This document shows, piece by piece, positions 61,397 through 61,729 of a stretch of 61,729 nt of DNA; the first letter of the stretch is position 1, and each line of letters opens with the position of its first letter. The position numbers were made by a program, and so were the translations under genes. The notes under the pieces are model-generated. The model searched no databases. It was not told the origin of the DNA and was given only the letters and a program-made list of their open reading frames with translations. The stretch comes from Luteimonas huabeiensis HB2 (GTDB taxonomy: Bacteria > Pseudomonadota > Gammaproteobacteria > Xanthomonadales > Xanthomonadaceae), in contig NZ_JAAN01000052.1 of assembly GCF_000559025.1 (NCBI RefSeq), positions 1 to 61,729 on the forward strand. Direction: 5' to 3'.

Positions 61397-61729
61397 ATGG
61401 GACTGTCGATTCGCGCCTACGCCCGCCACCGTGGGGTGTCGGACACCGCCGTACACAAGGCCATTCGCGCCGGGCGCATCACGCCCGAGGCGGACGGCAC
61501 GATCGATCCGGACAAGGCCGACCGCGACTGGGCAAGGAACTCCGAGCCGCCCAAGGAGGGAACGAGCGCCAAAGCCGCGAAGGTGCGCGTGTCGGACGAT
61601 CCGGCCCCGAACCTCGCCGCCGGGCTGCCCGCAGGCGGCACCACGCTCGTGCAGGCGCGCACGGTCAACGAGGTGGTCAAGGCGCAGACCAACAAGGTGC
61701 GGCTGGCCCGCCTCAAGGGCGAACTGGTC
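61397..61729 (+). CDS. Terminase small subunit, N-terminal part (3' end outside window)
   Basis: 111 codons to the window edge. An N-terminal helix-turn-helix (MGLSIRAYARHRGVSDTAVHKAIRAGRI) recognises packaging DNA in Nu1-like proteins. A disordered linker and the start of the oligomerisation helix (RTVNEVVKAQTNKVRLARLKGELV) follow. The C-terminal half of such a protein is at 2-142, directly before the large subunit. Confidence 0.85.
   Translation, partial: MGLSIRAYARHRGVSDTAVHKAIRAGRITPEADGTIDPDKADRDWARNSEPPKEGTSAKAAKVRVSDDPAPNLAAGLPAGGTTLVQARTVNEVVKAQTNKVRLARLKGELV

Overview
The window is a high-GC temperate siphophage genome, or a prophage excised from its host. It carries a large defence cargo between its lysis genes and its integration genes. 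The host is probably a betaproteobacterium (Burkholderiales or Rhodocyclales). This rests on GC-rich codon use, a Comamonadaceae-style REP-like palindrome at 10728-10800, an IS5-group insertion sequence, and the style of the phage genes. The two ends of the window fall in the same gene: 61397-61729 is the N-terminal part of a terminase small subunit and 2-142 is its C-terminal part. The molecule is therefore probably circular, or terminally permuted, with only some tens of bases missing between the ends.

Layout. (1) 1-9478: lambda-type packaging, head and head-tail joining genes (GpA-family terminase, gpW, lambda-family portal, S49 protease with a nested scaffold, gpD, gpE), then the tail tube. 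(2) 9490-21499: tail genes, with a probable -1 frameshift in the assembly chaperone, a tape measure gene, and a GTA-like tail tip including a DUF2163 protein. (3) 21567-22788: lysis. (4) 22831-42515: accessory cargo. A small XRE gene and a DUF5131 gene converge on tcmP, with an intact IS5-family element at the point where their stop codons meet. A long leftward operon (39083 to about 25125) encodes a SNF2 helicase, a CD-NTase, a Cap15-like membrane effector, a DUF1156 methylase, a DUF499 ATPase and a PLD nuclease. A separate rightward operon links AbiEi and AbiEii to a GIY-YIG-like protein and a PD-(D/E)XK-like protein. (5) 42547-45117: leftward large serine recombinase cassette. (6) 45330-49154: an XRE/ImmA-IrrE regulator, a PIN-like gene and two unrecognised linked genes. 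(7) 49340-58197: early replication and recombination operon with a Sak4-like ATPase, helicase, Cas4-like nuclease, primase-helicase and RuvC-like resolvase. A strong iteron cluster with a cruciform lies between the last two. (8) 58216-61729: ParDE, a HigA-like regulator, a ParB/methyltransferase remnant, DUF3489, a frameshifted DUF6900-like gene and the start of the terminase small subunit.

The most interesting locus is 26065-39083. It reads as a helicase-methylase-ATPase (HMA-like) system that has a complete two-gene CBASS inserted between helicase and methylase, with translationally tight junctions. The second candidate is the four-gene AbiE-plus-two-nucleases operon at 39924-42515. The third is the unknown gene pair at 46937-49154.
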